A stretch of 27,157 nucleotides of DNA from Granulosicoccus sp964435305 (GTDB lineage Bacteria; Pseudomonadota; Gammaproteobacteria; Granulosicoccales; Granulosicoccaceae), in NCBI GenBank assembly GCA_964435305.1, contig CAYSZH010000049.1:1-27157 (forward strand), read 5' to 3'. The notes under the pieces are model-generated. The model did not search any database. It was not told the origin of the DNA and worked only from the letters and a program-made list of their open reading frames with translations. Shown one piece after another: positions 14,981-22,924 of this stretch. A program made the position numbers and the translations under genes. The first letter of the stretch is position 1. Each line of letters opens with the position of its first letter.

Positions 14981-16170
14981 TAGTGGGCCTCCTTCTCGTC
15001 TTGATACATGCGCCACAGGAAGTAGCTGATGTAGACCAACATTATTAGAAATAGAACGGTGGCTATAGCGGAGCCATAACCATATCGCCCTACACCCTCA
15101 CCAACAGCCTGATCGTACATATAGTAGGCCAGCACGTTGGTAGAACCGAATGGACCACCCTGTGTCATGGTGGCGATCATGTCAAAAGAACGCAGCGCTC
15201 CAATAACGGTAACAACGACAGCAATGAAAGTGGCTGGCTTTAGCTGTGGCAGAACAACGTACCAAAGCATTTTCCAGCCCTTGGCACCGTCGAGTTGTCC
15301 GGCTTCTATCTGATCAGGGGACACATTGTTCAAGCCTGTGAGATACAGAATCATGCAGTAGGCTATTTGAGGCCACAAGCCTGCGGCGATGATGCCGTAG
15401 GTCGCCGAATGTTCGTTACCCAGGATAGAAGGTGGATCGACCGAACACACGCGGGTCGGGTTGCCCATGATATTTTCTTTTGTTTCGCAAAAAAACCAAC
15501 TCCAGAACTCGCTGAGCAGACCGAATTCAGGGTTGTACGCCCAGGTGAAAATCAAACCAACAACCACTTGTGAAATAACAAACGGAAAGAAGAACAGAGA
15601 CTTGTAGATTCGTATGCCTCTAACCGTCTGGTTCAGGAACAATGCAATGAAGAGTCCGATAGGCACGGCCAGCATATAAAGTATTAGCCAAAGAATGTTG
15701 TTCTTTAAAGAGGTATAGAAGTTCGGGTCGTCCATTAACACTTTATAGTTCTGCAGACCGACCCATTCACCGGTCCAGTCTCCATTAATGTCGTAAAGAC
15801 CATCCCACTTGGTAAACGAATATGACATGGACTGGAATATGGGAATGATCACGTAAATCATGAACATGCCAAGACCAAGGGCCAGAAACAGCCAGGGTGC
15901 CCATTCGATTTTATTGCGCTTGTAGACTGAGAGTCCGGTGATGAGGTATAACGCGGCCCCTAATGCTGCGATGGTGAAAATCAGGCGTATAAAAAAGGTG
16001 GGCACTCGAGCCTGAACTTGTTGCGAGTAGCCCATGAGTTCCTGTACTAACGATGTGCTGATGACAAAATAAAGCAGGAAAGCACACACAGCCAGGACCA
16101 TGCCACCGATGGCAACCTGTCTATTGGATGTGGCAAACCGATCGTAGCTATCAAATTCAGTCGTGGCCAT
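14980..16170 (-). CDS. Sugar ABC transporter permease, MalF type
   Basis: This is a 396-aa CUT1-family permease, longer than its partner. Extra N-terminal helices are visible (about 20-42 and 61-82), and a periplasmic stretch between later helices contains a Cys pair (FFCETKEN, RVCSVDPPS). The EAA loop is QIEAGQLDGAKGWKMLWYVV followed by LPQLKPA. The MalG-type permease begins at its stop codon with a 1-nt overlap, indicating translational coupling and a 1:1 product ratio. An 88-nt gap with a hairpin separates it from the ATPase gene upstream. Gene context suggests the transported sugar is a galactoside. Confidence 0.93.
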   Translation of the reverse strand: MATTEFDSYDRFATSNRQVAIGGMVLAVCAFLLYFVISTSLVQELMGYSQQVQARVPTFFIRLIFTIAALGAALYLITGLSVYKRNKIEWAPWLFLALGLGMFMIYVIIPIFQSMSYSFTKWDGLYDINGDWTGEWVGLQNYKVLMDDPNFYTSLKNNILWLILYMLAVPIGLFIALFLNQTVRGIRIYKSLFFFPFVISQVVVGLIFTWAYNPEFGLLSEFWSWFFCETKENIMGNPTRVCSVDPPSILGNEHSATYGIIAAGLWPQIAYCMILYLTGLNNVSPDQIEAGQLDGAKGWKMLWYVVLPQLKPATFIAVVVTVIGALRSFDMIATMTQGGPFGSTNVLAYYMYDQAVGEGVGRYGYGSAIATVLFLIMLVYISYFLWRMYQDEKEAH

Positions 16171-16203
16171 AGGGATCTGGAACCTCTGCTATTTAATTAT
16201 TAA

Positions 16204-16232
16204 AAGTGGCCTTGCATCATGCTGAGCCACTT
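16204..16232. repeat. Hairpin between ATPase and permease genes
   Basis: AAGTGGC (16204-16210) and GCCACTT (16226-16232) form a perfect 7-bp stem with a 15-nt loop, inside the 88-nt ATPase-permease gap. A further small palindrome, TAGGTGACCTA, lies at 16238-16248. It is suitable for partial termination or mRNA processing that lowers permease expression relative to the ATPase, but this is inference. Confidence 0.4.
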
Positions 16233-16258
16233 GTGACTAGGTGACCTAATGGTGCTCG

Positions 16259-17371
16259 TTATGCGACCGTTCGGCGACCAGCTTCAGTGAGTCGAGGAAA
16301 CGCCAGACCGGCCTCATCAAATAGGTGGCAATCGCCTTCCGGAACCTGGATATCGGCTGAGCTGCCACTTTCGGTTGCATCCAGGCCGGAGCGTTGTACA
16401 ACAAAATTATCCAGACCAGCGCAGCGACCATACAGATACGTGCTGCCACCGAGACGCTCCGCAACATCTACCTGCATTGGCAGAGAGAAACCACCTTCAC
16501 CACCGCCAAGATCTTCTGGGCGGATACCCATAGTGATGCTTGAGCCTGCGCTGCCATTGGAAGCATCAACCGGAATAGTTGCATTGACACCGCCATCGAG
16601 CTCTATATGTGCGTGTGTTGCACTACCTTCCAGTAGCTTACCGCTGATAAGGTTCATTCGTGGTGAACCGATGAAGCCGGCAACAAACAGGTTTTGCGGG
16701 TGATGGTATAGCTCCAGTGGAGATCCAACCTGCTCAACCTTGCCCGCACGCAGTACAACAATCTTGTCGGCCATGGTCATGGCTTCGACCTGATCGTGAG
16801 TCACGTAGATCATGGTTGCACCAAGTTGTTTGTGCAGGCGGGCGATTTGCAGACGCATCTCGACACGCAGCTCAGCGTCAAGGTTTGATAGCGGCTCGTC
16901 GAACAGGAAGACATCGGGGTCTCGAACAATGGCGCGACCGATAGCAACACGTTGCCGTTGTCCACCTGACATGTTTTTTGGTTTGCGATCGAGTAGCTCG
17001 CCGAGTTGAAGCGTTTTAGCAGCAACTTCAACTTTTTCTTTTATGATGTCTTTGTCCACGCCGTTCATGCGCAAACCAAAGCCCATGTTTTCAGCAACAC
17101 TCATGTGCGGATACAAAGCATAGGACTGGAATACCATGGCGATACCACGATCGACCGCGGCAACTTCCGTCATGTTTCTATCGCCAATATGAACTTCGCC
17201 TTCAGTGAGTTCTTCCAGGCCGGCAACCATCCGAAGCAGGGTGGATTTACCACAACCAGAAGGTCCAACAAATACGACAAAGTCGCCTGAATCAAGCTTT
17301 AAATCGATGCCATGGATAACAGTTAATTCACCGTATCGCTTTATTGCGTTTTTAAATTCAACATTAGCCAT
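16259..17371 (-). CDS. Sugar ABC transporter ATP-binding protein (MalK/UgpC/MsmX type)
   Basis: This is a 370-aa ATPase energising CUT1 sugar import. Walker A is GPSGCGKST at 36-44, the Q-loop is in MVFQSYALYPHMSV, the signature is MSGGQRQR at 134-141, and Walker B is VFLFDEP at 154-160. A D-loop (LSNLDAELR) and the switch His in YVTHDQVEAM follow. From about 240 there is the C-terminal TOBE-type regulatory domain (IPVDASNGSAGSSITMGIRPED). Automatic annotation would often call this UgpC, but the surrounding alpha- and beta-galactosidase and Leloir genes argue for galactoside uptake rather than glycerol-3-phosphate. It is preceded by a 226-nt gap after iclR, so it may have its own promoter. 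Confidence 0.94.
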   Translation of the reverse strand: MANVEFKNAIKRYGELTVIHGIDLKLDSGDFVVFVGPSGCGKSTLLRMVAGLEELTEGEVHIGDRNMTEVAAVDRGIAMVFQSYALYPHMSVAENMGFGLRMNGVDKDIIKEKVEVAAKTLQLGELLDRKPKNMSGGQRQRVAIGRAIVRDPDVFLFDEPLSNLDAELRVEMRLQIARLHKQLGATMIYVTHDQVEAMTMADKIVVLRAGKVEQVGSPLELYHHPQNLFVAGFIGSPRMNLISGKLLEGSATHAHIELDGGVNATIPVDASNGSAGSSITMGIRPEDLGGGEGGFSLPMQVDVAERLGGSTYLYGRCAGLDNFVVQRSGLDATESGSSADIQVPEGDCHLFDEAGLAFPRLTEAGRRTVA

Positions 17372-17558
17372 TGCGTTAATCCGTTTGTGGTTTGTCGTAA
17401 ATTTAGTTAGATGTAATGCCGTTTGTTTTTACACTTGTCAACTTTAATCTTTGAAGTGCAGGCGCGTTTTGTTTTGTGAAAAAACAGATCTCACCATACG
17501 CAAGCTATGCAATTCAAAGTCAAATTTTTATAAGTGGTATACAAGTCATTCAGTAAAA

Positions 17559-17580
17559 AATTACGCACTTGTTTTTTGCG
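17559..17580 (-). terminator. Weak terminator-like element after iclR
   Basis: On the minus strand, CGCA and TGCG flank an A-rich loop and are followed by TAATTTTTT, about 20 nt after the iclR stop. The stem is only 4 bp, so the support is slight. A 9-bp tandem duplication, CTGAATCAA, sits beside it at 17584-17601 and touches the iclR stop. Confidence 0.25.
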
Positions 17581-17597
17581 CATCTGAATCAACTGAA

Positions 17598-18446
17598 TCA
17601 ATGTGACGATTCTAGTGAACCACCTGTTCGAGGTGCCAGTCGCCTCGATACTTCTGCTGCTGCTGCAATCAATGGTGCTTTCCATTGAACAAGTTCTTCA
17701 GCAGTTACTCGAAAACTTGGTGCAGTGATACTGATGCCGGCTATTGCTTGTCCCGCATGATCTACAATGGGTGCTGCAATACAATTGGTGCCAAGAAAAT
17801 GTTCACCCAGATCGAGTGCATAACCTTGTCCGCTGATTTGTGCCAGGTCTTTGCGCAGTTCAGGCAAGCTGGTTAAAGTGTTTGAAGTGAATCGTGCGAA
17901 TGAGATTCTGGAGAAAATACCTTCTCGCTGTTCCTCATCGCACCAGGCCAACATCACTTTTCCGATACCGGAACAATAAACAGGCGCTTGGTTGCCAACG
18001 CTAATCGACAGACGAACACTTTGCGAACTTTCCACATGGTCGATCACCACCACATGCGTATCGGCGTGAACGGCAATTTGAACGGTTTCCCCACTCAGGG
18101 CATTCAGTGCCAATAACTGATCACGAGCCAAGACCCGTATATCGGATCGTGTCCAGACCCGATTGGCCATCTCCAGAATCCGATAGCCGGCGTTGTAGGT
18201 GAGGGCTCTTTCGTCAAACAGCACGAAGCGCTCGTCAACCAGTTCGGTTAGCAGGCGATGCAAGGTTGCCTTGGGTATCCCGGAGCGTTCTTCAATCTCG
18301 GCGAAGCGCAGCGGGCCCTCGGATATAATCAGGTCGAGCAGGTCAATCGCCCGTACCAGACCACTGGCCTGTCGTTTTGCTGCTGGTGCCATAACAGATT
18401 TGGAACGCTCAGCAGATTTACTTTGTTGTTTTGAATTGACACCCAT
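17598..18446 (-). CDS. IclR-family transcriptional regulator
   Basis: This 282-aa protein has an N-terminal winged helix-turn-helix at about 28-90 (AIDLLDLIISEGPLRFAEIE followed by ERSGIPKATLHRLLTEL). The C-terminal IclR effector-binding domain follows, with VQIAVHADTHVVVIDHVES, the YCSGIGKVMLAW motif and the Cys-containing GTNCIAAPIVDHAGQAIAGI. A basic 27-residue N-terminal extension (KQQSKSAERSKS) precedes the DNA-binding domain. It is divergent from the GH36 operon with a 94-nt spacer holding an IclR-like palindrome, and it lies upstream of the ABC genes. It is therefore probably the local regulator of galactoside import and catabolism, likely a repressor released by a pathway sugar. Confidence 0.92.
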   Translation of the reverse strand: MGVNSKQQSKSAERSKSVMAPAAKRQASGLVRAIDLLDLIISEGPLRFAEIEERSGIPKATLHRLLTELVDERFVLFDERALTYNAGYRILEMANRVWTRSDIRVLARDQLLALNALSGETVQIAVHADTHVVVIDHVESSQSVRLSISVGNQAPVYCSGIGKVMLAWCDEEQREGIFSRISFARFTSNTLTSLPELRKDLAQISGQGYALDLGEHFLGTNCIAAPIVDHAGQAIAGISITAPSFRVTAEELVQWKAPLIAAAAEVSRRLAPRTGGSLESSH

Positions 18447-18467
18447 TGCTTGCTGCTTTTATAATTT

Positions 18468-18482
18468 TGGAACATTGTTTCA
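18468..18482. promoter_or_regulatory. Candidate IclR-family operator
   Basis: TGGAACATTGTTTCA is a 15-bp palindrome with one mismatched pair (G versus A in the outer arm) around a central T. Its form is close to the TGAAACAnTGTTTCA type of site known for KdgR, another IclR-family regulator. It sits between the divergent iclR and GH36 genes, 22 nt from the iclR start and 59 nt from the GH36 start, so one bound regulator could control both directions. Confidence 0.55.
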
Positions 18483-18540
18483 TTGTTTGCTCCGAAGTGC
18501 AAACCCACAGCTAGGTTTTTTTAAGGCCACCAGAATCCGG

Positions 18541-20697
18541 ATGCCCATCTCGCCCTCCTATTTTCGTCTCGACGGTCACTCGTCGAGCATGCTGATATCC
18601 AACCATGGCGCCGTTCCTGCGATAGCCTGGTTTGGTGAGCTTTTGGCGACCGATATCGATGAGGGCATGCTGGCAAATCATGACGATGCGGCGCATGCGT
18701 TTGGCAATCTTGATGCCCGTGCACCGCTGGATCTGTTCCCACAAAGTGCAACGGGTTACATGGGATCGCCCGCACTGGTTGGGCGTCGGGACAATGCCAC
18801 ACAAGCCACGCTTTTCAAATTGGCCAGTACCAAGCAGACGGAACAGTCGCTTAATGTGGTGTTGGAAGACGCCAACAGTGGGCTGCTGTTAAACAAGCAA
18901 CTGGTTCTCGACGCGAACAGCGATGTCGCAACCATGCGCACGAGTATCCGGAATACCGGCGAAACCGACTATCAGGTTGACTGGCTGGCCAGTGCCACAT
19001 TGCCTTTGCCAAATCACTTTTCAAGTTGCACCAGCCAACATGGTCGATGGGGACTGGAAAATCAGAGTGTGACCCGACCCATAGGACCCGGTCGCCTGGA
19101 TATTCAAAATTGGCATGGCCGCACCGGGCACGAACATGCGCCTAATTTTATTTTCAGTACAGTTGAGCTCTCAGAAGATTACGGTGAAGCGCTGTTTATG
19201 CATCTGGGCTGGAGCGGCAACTACAGTTTTCGTGTAGAGCGTTTGAATGATGGTAACGGCTATATACAAGCTGGCGTACTACTAAGCCAGGGTGAAATGA
19301 TTCTCCAGCCAGAAGAAGAATTCAACTGCCCGGAAGTGTATTTCACCAAAGGTGTCGGACTGAATCAGTGCACCCAACGCTTTCATCGCTTTGCACGTGA
19401 ACATATTTTACCCAAATGGACGCGTAAACCGCGACCTATCCATGCCAATAGTTGGGAAGCCATGTATTTCGATCTTAACGATGAAGATCTTAAGTCACTG
19501 GTTGATGCTGCGGCAAAAATTGGCGCTGAGCGATTTATTCTCGATGATGGCTGGTTTATCGGTCGTCGCGATGACACTGCGGGGCTAGGGGACTGGCAAG
19601 TCGACAGCTCAGTATTCCCTGATGGCTTGGCACCACTTGTAGAGCATGTACGCTCACACGATATGCAGTTCGGTTTGTGGTTTGAACCGGAAATGGTGAA
19701 CCCGAACAGTAATCTGTACCGGGAACATCCTGACTGGGCCATGCACTTCGATCAGATTGAAACACCTCTGGCACGTGGGCAGTTGGTACTCAATGTTGCG
19801 CGTAAAGATGTTAGCGATTATCTGTTCACTTGCATCAGTGACCTGGTTACGGAATACCAGATCGATTACATCAAATGGGATATGAATCGTGACCTTGTAC
19901 TGGCAGGGGATGGCACGAACCCCTGTGCAGGTAAGCAGGCTCCCGCTGTTTATGCACTAATGCAACGATTGAATAACGCGCACCCTGATCTTGAAATCGA
20001 AAGTTGTGCGTCCGGTGGTGCGCGCTGTGACTTTGGCGTTCTGAAAAGTACCGGGCGGGTGTGGACATCAGACAATATCGACCCGATAGCGCGTACCACT
20101 ATCCAGCAAGGCTTTGCGCGCTTCTTTCCGCCTGAGATTATGGGCGCTCACGTGGGGCACATGCATGCGCACCTGACAGGTAGAAGTACGAATTTGCACA
20201 CACGAGCCATCGTTGCCTTGCAAGGGCAATTCGGTTTTGAACTCGATGCACGTGTGCTTGATGAACAGGAAATCGGTACGTTGCATCACTACACGATGCT
20301 CTATAAAAAGCACAGAAATTGGTTAAACGATTCGACCTACTGGCAGCTGCCTTCTGCCTACGATCAACTCATAGCCAGCGGTCAGGTGTCCGCTGATCAC
20401 CATGAAGCACTATTCAGTATTGTGTTAATCGACAGTCTGCGCAGCACGCGACCTGGTTGGCAACGGCTTCGAGGACTCGACCCGAAAAAACACTACACCG
20501 TCACCATGTGCAGCAGCAATCTCGATCAGCTTGCACCATTTAATCGAGAGCTACCTGCATGGTGCACCAATGAGTTTGTCAGTACGGGTGATTTACTGAT
20601 GAAAATTGGATTGCCACTGCCGGTCATGCCACCTCAATCTGCCATGCTTGTGCATTGCATTGCACTGAGTGGAGCAGAGAAGGTGGTTCAACAATGA
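18541..20697 (+). CDS. Alpha-galactosidase, glycoside hydrolase family 36
   Basis: This is a 718-aa enzyme that removes terminal alpha-linked galactose with retention of configuration. The open frame extends far upstream across iclR. I start it at ATG 18541, where the protein begins with the family's N-terminal beta-domain (SYFRLDGHSSSMLIS then AIAWFG). The (beta/alpha)8 barrel contains RFILDDGWFIGRRDDTAGLGDW, GLWFEPEMVNPNSNLYREHPDW, the nucleophile motif YIKWDMNR (Asp447), CASGGARCDFGVL, and the acid/base motif WTSDNID (Asp511). There is no signal peptide, so it acts in the cytoplasm on imported galactosides. It is the first gene of a six-gene operon; its stop overlaps the galK start (ATGA). 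Confidence 0.95.
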   Translation: MPISPSYFRLDGHSSSMLISNHGAVPAIAWFGELLATDIDEGMLANHDDAAHAFGNLDARAPLDLFPQSATGYMGSPALVGRRDNATQATLFKLASTKQTEQSLNVVLEDANSGLLLNKQLVLDANSDVATMRTSIRNTGETDYQVDWLASATLPLPNHFSSCTSQHGRWGLENQSVTRPIGPGRLDIQNWHGRTGHEHAPNFIFSTVELSEDYGEALFMHLGWSGNYSFRVERLNDGNGYIQAGVLLSQGEMILQPEEEFNCPEVYFTKGVGLNQCTQRFHRFAREHILPKWTRKPRPIHANSWEAMYFDLNDEDLKSLVDAAAKIGAERFILDDGWFIGRRDDTAGLGDWQVDSSVFPDGLAPLVEHVRSHDMQFGLWFEPEMVNPNSNLYREHPDWAMHFDQIETPLARGQLVLNVARKDVSDYLFTCISDLVTEYQIDYIKWDMNRDLVLAGDGTNPCAGKQAPAVYALMQRLNNAHPDLEIESCASGGARCDFGVLKSTGRVWTSDNIDPIARTTIQQGFARFFPPEIMGAHVGHMHAHLTGRSTNLHTRAIVALQGQFGFELDARVLDEQEIGTLHHYTMLYKKHRNWLNDSTYWQLPSAYDQLIASGQVSADHHEALFSIVLIDSLRSTRPGWQRLRGLDPKKHYTVTMCSSNLDQLAPFNRELPAWCTNEFVSTGDLLMKIGLPLPVMPPQSAMLVHCIALSGAEKVVQQ

Positions 20698-21884
20698 CAA
20701 CCACACTTAACGGGTTCAACCTTGAGCGTTTGCTCGAACGATTCCATCAGAAGTTTGGTAGTAGCGACCATGCTGTAAAGCAATTCTTTGCACCAGGCAG
20801 AGTAAACCTGGTTGGGGATCACACCGACTACACCGGTGGGTTTGTGTTTCCGTGTGGTATCGATACCGGTAGCCTGCTTCTTATCAGGCGAACGCGCGAT
20901 GAGCAATTTCGATTTGCATCCACCAACTTCGACATGCTTGCTCAACTTCCCAAAGAGCAGATCAATAAAAAATACGGTGACAACTGGATAAACTATCCGC
21001 TGGGAGTGGTTGATCAGTTTATAAAGCGCGGCTTTGATATCGATGGAATCGATTGTCTGTTTTCTGGCAATGTCCCCAACGCTGCAGGCCTGAGCTCATC
21101 GGCTTCGATCGAAGTGGTGACCGCATTTGCCATTAATGAACTGTTCGATTGCCAACTTTCATTACTCGAATTAGTGAAGATGTCACTCGCAGCAGAGAAC
21201 GACTTTGTTGGCATGCAATGCGGCATTATGGATCAGTTCGCCGTTGCCATGGCACAAGATAACCACGCGATGTTCTTGCATTGTGAAACACTGGAACACA
21301 GACAAGTGCCTCTGTCGCTGGACAACTACGCAATTGTGCTGGCCAACAGCAATCAACGACGTGAACTGAACGAGTCCGCCTATAATGAACGTGTGGTTGA
21401 ATGCGAACGGGCGCTGCACCTGTTACAAAAAGAGCTGCCAATCAGTGCGCTTGGCGAACTAACAGCCAACGATCTGGAAGTAAACAAGACCTTGTTCAAT
21501 GATGACAATATCGCCTATTTGAGAGCACAACATGTCAGTACCGAGAATGCACGTGTTCAGGCTGCGGTACCCGCATTGGAGCAAGGCAATCTGGATGCGT
21601 TCGGCGAGATCATGAATGCTTCACACGATTCATTGCGTGATGCCTATCATGTATCCAGTGAGCCACTTGATCACCTGGTCAGTGCTGCGCGGTCGCAGGC
21701 CGGTGTAATGGGCAGTCGACTGACCGGTGCAGGCTTTGGCGGCTGCACGGTAAATTTGGTCAGGAAAGAAAATTGCGATGGTTTCATCAGCAACGTTGGT
21801 CAGACTTATGAAGCGCAAACCGGATTGACTGCCGACTTCTATGTAATCAGCCCCGGCGCTGGTGTGCGACAGGTTGGCACATGA
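20694..21884 (+). CDS. galK: Galactokinase
   Basis: This is a 396-aa GHMP kinase that phosphorylates galactose at C1 with ATP, the first Leloir step after mutarotation. The start is ATG 20694, chosen because it overlaps the GH36 stop as ATGA and follows GAGAAGG; an in-frame ATG at 20655 lies inside GH36. The galactokinase signature is APGRVNLVGDHTDYTGGFVF near residue 30. The ATP-binding GHMP loop is PNAAGLSSSASIEV, with GMQCGIMDQFA carrying the catalytic-base region, and the C-terminal motif is GSRLTGAGFGGCTVNLV. Its stop overlaps the galT start. It receives galactose from both galactosidases of the operon. Confidence 0.96.
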   Translation: MTTTLNGFNLERLLERFHQKFGSSDHAVKQFFAPGRVNLVGDHTDYTGGFVFPCGIDTGSLLLIRRTRDEQFRFASTNFDMLAQLPKEQINKKYGDNWINYPLGVVDQFIKRGFDIDGIDCLFSGNVPNAAGLSSSASIEVVTAFAINELFDCQLSLLELVKMSLAAENDFVGMQCGIMDQFAVAMAQDNHAMFLHCETLEHRQVPLSLDNYAIVLANSNQRRELNESAYNERVVECERALHLLQKELPISALGELTANDLEVNKTLFNDDNIAYLRAQHVSTENARVQAAVPALEQGNLDAFGEIMNASHDSLRDAYHVSSEPLDHLVSAARSQAGVMGSRLTGAGFGGCTVNLVRKENCDGFISNVGQTYEAQTGLTADFYVISPGAGVRQVGT

Positions 21885-22924
21885 GCAATAACTGGCAACG
21901 ACGATGGCAGCCACTGCTGCAACAATGGGTCGTGGTTGCGGCTGCATCCGCTGCTAGACCCTGGTCCGGTGCTATTGAAAGTGGTTCTAAGTCGACAATG
22001 CCAACACACGACCCGGACTGTTATCTGTGTCCGCGAGTCAAGCGCGCCGCCGGCACAACCAACCCGGATTACAAAGGCGCTTTTGCATTCGATAATGATT
22101 TTCCCACTCTGGCAGAGCATGCGCCGCGGGATGTTGATTCATGCGACGCGCTGCACAGCTACGCACCGGCTGTTGGTCGTTGTCGAGTGTTGTGCTGGTC
22201 TGAAAACCACAATGACACGCTGGCATCTTTATCAGAAGACAAGATTATCGCTGCCGTTCAGCTATGGCAGAACGAATACCTTGCCTTGAGTGCACTGGAC
22301 GATGTTGAGCAGGTGCTGATATTTGAAAACAAGGGCGTGGAGATCGGGGTGTCCAATTTGCATCCGCACGGCCAGGTTTATGCAACGAGCTTTGTTACCG
22401 ATACGGCCATGCGTATGCGTAACGCTCAAGCACGTTATGCAAAAGAACACGATGGCCGTAGTCTGCTGCAGGATATGCTGGCATCGGAACATGTACAGCA
22501 GTCATTGCTTGTTGAGCGTAACCAGTACTGGTCGGTGATTGTGCCTTATGCAGCCCGGTTTGCATACGAAACCTGGATAATCCCGCATCGGCATTTGCCG
22601 TCACTGGCAGAGGCGAGCGCAGCGGAGATGCAAGAGTTTGCGCTGTGCTACCAGCGTCAGGTTCGACGCTACGACACACTATTCCAGCGCTCAGCACCGA
22701 ACATTACCCTACTGCACAATGCTCCTTGCGATGATCATGAAGACAACGCGCATTGCTGTTTCCATCTGGCGTTTCATCCACCGCTGCGCGACAAAGAAAA
22801 ACTAAAGTATCTGGCAGGCTTCGAATCGGGCAGCAACAATATCGTCAACTCTGTCATGCCGGAGAATGCAGCTGCAATGCTGCGAGAATTAGTTGCTACT
22901 GAAAATTCAGGTGCGGCGCAATGA
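21881..22924 (+). CDS. galT: Galactose-1-phosphate uridylyltransferase
   Basis: This is a 347-aa class I GalT (HIT superfamily, E. coli length 348). It exchanges galactose-1-phosphate with UDP-glucose to give UDP-galactose and glucose-1-phosphate. Zinc-ligand candidates are Cys47 and Cys50 (DPDCYLCPR) with His110 and His161. The active-site motif is HPHGQ, with nucleophile His163, preceded by the expected FENKGVEIGVSNL. A second conserved block near the C-terminus is CCFHLAFHPPLRDKEKLKY. It overlaps galK and the GH42 gene by ATGA at both ends. UDP-galactose 4-epimerase (galE), needed to complete the cycle, is not in the window. Confidence 0.96.
   Translation: MSNNWQRRWQPLLQQWVVVAAASAARPWSGAIESGSKSTMPTHDPDCYLCPRVKRAAGTTNPDYKGAFAFDNDFPTLAEHAPRDVDSCDALHSYAPAVGRCRVLCWSENHNDTLASLSEDKIIAAVQLWQNEYLALSALDDVEQVLIFENKGVEIGVSNLHPHGQVYATSFVTDTAMRMRNAQARYAKEHDGRSLLQDMLASEHVQQSLLVERNQYWSVIVPYAARFAYETWIIPHRHLPSLAEASAAEMQEFALCYQRQVRRYDTLFQRSAPNITLLHNAPCDDHEDNAHCCFHLAFHPPLRDKEKLKYLAGFESGSNNIVNSVMPENAAAMLRELVATENSGAAQ

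Noticed and set aside
14981..15016. Longer start for the MalG-type permease (12 extra residues)
   Set aside because: The extra residues lie inside the upstream permease gene, and a perfect AAGGAGG precedes the internal ATG at 14980.
18199..18540. Upstream extension of the GH36 reading frame across iclR
   Set aside because: The extension is antisense to the iclR DNA-binding domain and gives a low-complexity Ser/Arg-rich translation. The GH36 N-terminal domain begins naturally at ATG 18541.
20655..20693. Earlier galK start at ATG 20655
   Set aside because: It lies within the GH36 gene without a ribosome-binding site. The ATG at 20694 has GAGAAGG and the ATGA overlap repeated throughout the operon.
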